Below are positions 42,118 through 43,494 of a stretch of DNA of 43,494 nt, piece after piece (position 1 is the first letter of the stretch; every line of letters starts with the position of its first letter). The stretch is from a bacterium. Its GTDB lineage: Bacteria > Bdellovibrionota_C > UBA2361 > OMII01. The notes beneath the pieces are model-generated. The model was not told the origin of the DNA. It saw only the letters and a program-made list of their open reading frames with translations, and did not search any database. The position numbers and the translations under genes were made by a program. The stretch spans positions 1 through 43,494 of the forward strand of contig JAFMJG010000006.1 of the NCBI GenBank assembly GCA_017853605.1, written 5' to 3'.

Positions 42118-43494
42118 ATGAGGGGTTCAGCTCGGCTTACGGGAGGATTACGGGCAGCGGTGTGTGCGCGGTCCGCAAGGATAACCGCTGGGGTCCATGT
42201 GTCTCGCGAGGGAGCAACGGTGGCCTACGTCAGCAGTGTCGGATCTCTCAATCCCGCTCTGGTGAGGGTAGTGCGCGCGCCGTGGGATGGCCGAGAGGAG
42301 CCCCTTGCCAGTGCGCTGCAGCGCGCTCAAGCCTGTTTCTCTGGCAGGGTGGCTGGCGTGAGTATCGCCCTTCCCACCGCACGCTACCTCATTCAGCCTA
42401 GGGTGCCAGCACCGGGAGTCGGCGAGGAAGGGGAGGTTGGAGGCGCATCTGCGCCCAGCCGGGAGCGTTTGCGGTGGATTCGGCAGAGGGCCGGTTCGGT
42501 GGTGGTGGCTGCTGGCCTGCGGGAGGGGGATCTTGAGGGGTGTGTCGATGTGGCCCGGGCGTTCAAGGGCGAGCTGATCGGTGTCCTGCCCGGCATCGCA
42601 GCGCTGCATGCCGTGATTCAACCCGCCTTGGCGGGCGCCCCAGAAGCTCCCGTCGTGGTGGCGCACAGCGACTTAGGGGTCACCGACCTCGGCATCTTCA
42701 TCGGCGGGGAAGCGGTTGATGTCTGCAGCCTTCTGTGCCCGCAAGATGCCCAAGCTTGCTGGCGGGAGCTCGGGGCGTGTATCGGCGCTTCGCTACGTTC
42801 TGCTGGAGTGTCGTCTGAGGAGCGAGCGTTACGGATAGTTGCTTCCGGCCTCCTGGAGCTCTCCCGGCCCGAGCGCGCTTTCTCCCCGAGAGCCCCCCCT
42901 CCCTCAGTCGAGCCCCTTAGGCGCTACTCCCCGTTCCTTGCAGCCCTGGCTCCGCCCGTGAGAATAGCCGCAGCGCTCGCCCTGCACGCAGCGTCCGCGA
43001 GCCGTGGGCCCACGGCAGCTGGGCCGCTCAATTTTTTTGCTCCTGAGCTCAGGGCAAGGGCAAACGTTGCAGCAAAAGTTCAGGGGGGTGCCCGCGCGAG
43101 CGCTGCCATCGTTGCTCTCTCTGCACTCGGAAGCCTCGTCTTGGGTGGCGCGGCGAGCGCTCTCCACGAGGAGACGAAGGCGCTCGGCCTGCTGGTTGCA
43201 GAGGCTGCGCGTGCCAGCGCCACTAGGGCCGTTGCCAACGAGCAAGAGGATGCTCGCCAAGCTGCCAGCAGGAGCGAGGAGGTGGTGACGAAGCGCTACC
43301 CGGACGCGTCGCGGCTTGTCGCCATGGTGAGCGAGTCCACTCCGCCTGGAGTTGTGCTCTCCCAAATTGAGATTGACGGGGACGCCATTGTGGTTGAGGG
43401 GCGGGCAGTAGAGGCGGAGGGGGCAGCTGTGCTCAGGAGCCTTCTTGCGCGCGCGCTGCCCGACTCTGCCGTCCGCCTAGAGCGGGCAACGGTC
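42118..43494 (+). CDS. GspL/PilM-PilN-like assembly protein, truncated by the window edge
   Basis: The frame stays open from 42034 to the last base. Residues 1-260 resemble a degenerate actin-like domain: VSIALPTARYLIQ and VVVAHSDLGVTDLGIFIGGEAVD are the marks of PilM/GspL cytoplasmic domains. A membrane helix lies at about 329-350 (AIVALSALGSLVLGGAASA), then a coiled linker and a PilN/GspL-type periplasmic domain with STPPGVVLSQIEIDGDAIVV. Such proteins link the motor ATPase to the inner-membrane platform of type IV pili or type II secretion. The start is uncertain: ATG 42118 has no Shine-Dalgarno, whereas GTG 42160 has GGGAGGA at 42141-42147. The gene is divergent from priA. Its 3' end is outside the window. 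Confidence 0.75.
   Translation, partial: MRGSARLTGGLRAAVCARSARITAGVHVSREGATVAYVSSVGSLNPALVRVVRAPWDGREEPLASALQRAQACFSGRVAGVSIALPTARYLIQPRVPAPGVGEEGEVGGASAPSRERLRWIRQRAGSVVVAAGLREGDLEGCVDVARAFKGELIGVLPGIAALHAVIQPALAGAPEAPVVVAHSDLGVTDLGIFIGGEAVDVCSLLCPQDAQACWRELGACIGASLRSAGVSSEERALRIVASGLLELSRPERAFSPRAPPPSVEPLRRYSPFLAALAPPVRIAAALALHAASASRGPTAAGPLNFFAPELRARANVAAKVQGGARASAAIVALSALGSLVLGGAASALHEETKALGLLVAEAARASATRAVANEQEDARQAASRSEEVVTKRYPDASRLVAMVSESTPPGVVLSQIEIDGDAIVVEGRAVEAEGAAVLRSLLARALPDSAVRLERATV

Noticed and set aside
42148-42666. A 172-codon minus-strand frame near the right edge
   Set aside because: It is opposite the GspL/PilM-like open frame, which has clear domain motifs and a membrane helix; the minus product has none.
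1-43494. tRNA genes, CRISPR arrays, insertion sequences and toxin-antitoxin pairs
   Set aside because: I looked on both strands for T-loop signatures, regular repeat-spacer patterns, transposase motifs and inverted terminal repeats and saw none that held up.

Overview
The window is about 43.5 kb of GC-rich, gene-dense bacterial DNA with roughly thirty protein genes, no rRNA, tRNA, CRISPR array or transposase that I can see, and short intergenic gaps. Many products are for a two-membrane envelope: a beta-barrel porin, periplasmic prolyl isomerases, a heptosyltransferase-like GT9, an O-antigen-ligase-like protein, PBP1A and a GspL/PilM-PilN-like protein. With the GldA/GldG/DUF4340 transporter set, the SURF1 protein and the methyltransferase with a regulatory domain, this suggests a Gram-negative, probably aerobic member of the former Deltaproteobacteria or a related lineage. 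That placement is an inference from gene content only.

Layout. 1-2 kb: an unknown protein at the left edge, a DUF5658-type membrane protein and a secreted parvulin. 2.1-6.3 kb: a plus-strand run of pdxH, an NAD-binding epimerase-like protein, a SAM methyltransferase with a regulatory domain and a BBP2-type porin, with overlaps at two of the three junctions. 6.4-9.9 kb: a small helical protein, SURF1 (minus strand) and a pair of KAS III-like ketosynthases, the first lacking all three catalytic residues. 9.8-12.4 kb (minus): an O-antigen-ligase-like protein and a membrane-anchored repeat protein. 12.8-16.3 kb: metH, complete with all its domains, behind a long leader. 16.3-22.8 kb: envelope-glycan genes (a GT-C-like membrane protein, an SGNH hydrolase, a GT9), a decayed fragment of a second SGNH gene, and an M42 aminopeptidase. 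23-28.6 kb: a six-hairpin glycosidase-like protein, a divergent class II lysyl-tRNA synthetase and a 760-residue TPR protein with a duplicated C-terminal domain. 28.8-33.5 kb: a four-gene operon of ABC ATPase, ABC-2 permease, GldG-like auxiliary protein and DUF4340 protein. 33.6-36.0 kb: PBP1A. 36.1-39.6 kb: a secreted cyclophilin (minus strand), diverging from a VWA-domain envelope protein coupled to a membrane-anchored coiled-coil protein. 39.6-41.9 kb (minus): priA. 42.1 kb to the right edge: a GspL/PilM-PilN-like protein cut by the window.

Most genes are housekeeping or envelope biogenesis. The least ordinary parts are the paired active/inactive ketosynthases, the VWA plus coiled-coil pair, the TPR protein with the duplicated domain, the altered lysine pocket of LysS and the fused pilus/secretion assembly protein. 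I found no clear defence island, mobile element or biosynthetic megacluster.
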